Source: Rhizobium sp. BK313 | GTDB taxonomy: Bacteria > Pseudomonadota > Alphaproteobacteria > Rhizobiales > Rhizobiaceae | Direction: 5' to 3' | Length of the DNA stretch: 64,000 nt | Assembly (NCBI RefSeq): GCF_014193655.1 | Contig: NZ_JACHZQ010000001.1 | Coordinates: 62,001-126,000, forward strand | Shown here: in pieces, positions 62,325 to 64,000 of the stretch | Layout: each line of letters starts with the position of its first letter | Numbering within the stretch: position 1 is the first letter of the stretch | The notes under the pieces: generated by a model | Seen by the model: only the letters and a program-made list of their open reading frames with translations | Told to the model about the DNA's origin: nothing | Database searches by the model: none | Position numbers and translations under genes: made by a program

Positions 62325-63620
62325 ATGACGAACGTAGTTGTGATCGGTTCGCAATGGGGTGACGAAGGCAAGGGCAAAATTGTCGACTGGCTTTCGGAAC
62401 GCGCCGATGTGATCGTGCGCTTTCAGGGTGGCCACAATGCCGGTCATACGCTGGTTGTCGACGGTGTCAGCTACAAGCTCGCGCTGCTGCCCTCGGGACT
62501 GGTTCGCGGCAAGCTCAGCGTCATTGGCAATGGCGTCGTCGTCGACCCCCATCATTTTGTCGCTGAGGTCGAAAAGCTGCGTGCCCAGGGCATCGCGGTG
62601 ACGCCCGACGTGCTGCGCATCGCCGAAAACGCCCCGTTGATTCTGTCGCTCCATCGTGACCTCGACGCTCTGCGCGAGGACGCCGCCTCCAACAGCGGCA
62701 CGAAGATCGGCACGACGCGCCGTGGCATCGGCCCGGCCTATGAAGACAAGGTCGGCCGGCGGGCCATCCGCGTCATAGATCTGACCGAGCCGGAAACGCT
62801 GCCGGCCAAGATCGATCGCCTTTTGACGCATCACAATGCGCTGCGCCGCGGCATGGGCCTTGCCGAAATTTCCTTCGACGCGCTGCATGAGGAATTGAGT
62901 TCGGTCGCAGAACATATTCTTCCCTATGTCGACCACGTCTGGCGGCTGCTCGACGAGCAGCGCAAGGCCGGTGCGCGCATTCTTTTCGAAGGCGCGCAGG
63001 GCGCTTTGCTCGACAACGATCACGGCACCTATCCCTACGTGACCTCGTCAAACACGGTTGCAGGCCAGGCCGCTGCCGGGTCCGGTCTTGGCCCGACAGC
63101 GCTCGGCTATGTGCTGGGCATCACCAAGGCCTATACGACGCGCGTCGGTGAAGGGCCGTTCCCATGCGAACTGCACGATGAGATCGGCAAGCACCTGTCG
63201 ACGGTCGGTCGCGAGGTCGGCGTCAACACCGGTCGTCCGCGCCGTTGCGGCTGGTTCGATGCCGTGCTGGTTCGCCAGACGGTGAAGACTTCCGGCATTA
63301 CCGGCATCGCGCTGACCAAGCTCGATGTGCTCGACGGTCTCGACGAGTTGAAGATCTGCGTCGGCTACAAACTGGACGGCGAGGAGATCGATTACCTGCC
63401 GGCGAGCCAGGCCGCGCAGGCCCGCGTCGAGCCGATCTACATCACGCTCGAAGGCTGGAAGGAATCGACCGTCGGTGCCCGTAAATGGGCCGATCTGCCG
63501 GCGCAGGCGATCAAATATGTCCGGCAAGTCGAGGAATTGATCGGTGCGCCCGTAGCGATGCTTTCGACCAGTCCTGAGCGCGAAGACACCATACTTGTGA
63601 CCGATCCGTTTGAGGACTAA
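62325..63620 (+). CDS. purA: Adenylosuccinate synthetase
   Basis: 431 aa, the normal length. The GTP-binding start is [20 protein letters not shown] and the catalytic/IMP-binding features [27 protein letters not shown] and [17 protein letters not shown] are complete. It joins IMP and aspartate in AMP synthesis. The ATG at 62325 is chosen over an upstream one because gaatggagaa supplies the ribosome site. It is followed 61 bp later by an unknown gene cut by the window edge. Confidence 0.97.
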   Translation: MTNVVVIGSQWGDEGKGKIVDWLSERADVIVRFQGGHNAGHTLVVDGVSYKLALLPSGLVRGKLSVIGNGVVVDPHHFVAEVEKLRAQGIAVTPDVLRIAENAPLILSLHRDLDALREDAASNSGTKIGTTRRGIGPAYEDKVGRRAIRVIDLTEPETLPAKIDRLLTHHNALRRGMGLAEISFDALHEELSSVAEHILPYVDHVWRLLDEQRKAGARILFEGAQGALLDNDHGTYPYVTSSNTVAGQAAAGSGLGPTALGYVLGITKAYTTRVGEGPFPCELHDEIGKHLSTVGREVGVNTGRPRRCGWFDAVLVRQTVKTSGITGIALTKLDVLDGLDELKICVGYKLDGEEIDYLPASQAAQARVEPIYITLEGWKESTVGARKWADLPAQAIKYVRQVEELIGAPVAMLSTSPEREDTILVTDPFED

Positions 63621-63681
63621 TGTCGCGGATCAATGACGAATCCCGGTCCGGCCACGTGCCGGGCATCATGAGAAAGTACTG

Positions 63682-64000
63682 ATGGCGGATTTTGTAGCAG
63701 TCATTCGACGGGCCGTGGATGGCTTGGCCGATAATACTCCCGAGATGCGGGTCAAGGTTTACGAGCGGGCTCGCGGTGCCGTTCAGCGGCAGCTTGAGAG
63801 CATGAAGCCGCGCCCGCCGGAGGAGATGCTGCGCCGTCAGCTCGACAAGCTGGAAGCCGCGATCGTTGAGGTGGAAGCCGAGCATGCGGAGGCGTTGCCG
63901 CTTGCTGAAGAGCCTGTTGCGGAAGCGCCTGCAGTGCAGGAGGAGCCGCAGCATGCGCCTCCTGAAGAGCATCACGCTGCGGACGAGCCTCATGTAGAGC
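63682..64000 (+). CDS. Unknown protein with acidic low-complexity region (3' end outside window)
   Basis: The frame is open from the ATG at 63682 to the right edge, 106 codons. The first 70 residues are helical and charged (VKVYERARGAVQRQLESMKP, then MLRRQLDKLEAAIVEVEAEH). From about residue 75 the protein becomes rich in Glu, Pro, Ala and His (EEPVAEAPAVQEEPQHAPPE). I recognise no domain in the visible part. The composition suggests a disordered linker leading to a domain beyond the window. Confidence 0.75.
   Translation, partial: MADFVAVIRRAVDGLADNTPEMRVKVYERARGAVQRQLESMKPRPPEEMLRRQLDKLEAAIVEVEAEHAEALPLAEEPVAEAPAVQEEPQHAPPEEHHAADEPHVE

Noticed and set aside
1..64000. CRISPR arrays, prophage, integrase, transposase or toxin-antitoxin genes
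   Set aside because: I looked for regular spaced repeats and for these protein families on both strands and saw none. The repeats present are single palindromic intergenic elements.

Overview
The window looks like a chromosomal segment of a Rhizobiaceae alphaproteobacterium, most likely Rhizobium or a close relative. I infer this from the high GC content, the lspL-rkpK pair (UDP-glucuronate epimerase and UDP-glucose dehydrogenase), the dense catabolic and transport operons each with its own LysR, GntR, DeoR, MarR or TetR regulator, and intergenic palindromic repeats of a kind common in rhizobial genomes. No rRNA, tRNA, CRISPR array, integrase, transposase or phage gene was found. The assignment rests on reading the sequence, not on a database search.

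Layout. 1-4874: two PYROXD2-like flavoproteins (the first cut by the left edge), a cyclase-family hydrolase and a MarR regulator. 4886-7743: aminotransferase, periplasmic binding protein and permease for a polar amino acid, with no ATPase. 7954-11897: a DoxX-TPR-metallo-beta-lactamase set divergent from an ECF sigma/zinc anti-sigma pair. 11909-16926: a GntR-regulated locus (EamA exporter, GntR, class-V aminotransferase-like enzyme, HpcH-type aldolase) plus a divergent AraC regulator. 16932-18414: an ECF41 sigma factor divergent from its typical partner, a carboxymuconolactone-decarboxylase/AhpD-like protein. 18464-25009: a LysR regulator divergent from an alpha/beta hydrolase and an RND efflux adaptor and pump, closed by a textbook terminator. 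25268-28927: a three-gene sugar-acid operon (DenD-like dehydrogenase, beta-hydroxyacid dehydrogenase, IlvD/Edd dehydratase). 29029-32890: a PAS-GGDEF-EAL protein, a YeiH-type exporter and its LysR regulator. 32994-37472: a DeoR regulator, choline-kinase-like protein and dimethylglycine-dehydrogenase-like flavoprotein.

37473-41260 holds an arylsulfatase gene between two long gene-free stretches and may be a later insertion. 41261-46516 carries housekeeping and detoxification genes: uracil-DNA glycosylase, a ring-cleaving dioxygenase/esterase pair, a small cysteine-rich lipoprotein, a DMT transporter, a RidA protein and a methyltransferase. 46554-54653 is the largest coherent catabolic unit. 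It is a tightly packed six-gene operon (NMT1-type binding protein, ABC ATPase, permease, cytosine-deaminase-like amidohydrolase, FAD-linked oxidase, NAD(P)H oxidoreductase) with a divergent LysR gene and a creatininase-family hydrolase. Together these suggest uptake and breakdown of a nitrogen heterocycle. 54803-57082: a TetR-SDR pair with two near-identical candidate operators, and a flavin reductase. 57102-61965: lspL-rkpK, a second cytosine deaminase and a GNAT acetyltransferase. 62325-64000: purA and the start of an unknown gene.

The best leads for new biology are the 46-54 kb heterocycle cluster, the 1-4.9 kb flavoprotein cluster, the ECF41 promoter, the twin TetR operators and the RND-linked hydrolase with a degenerate active site.
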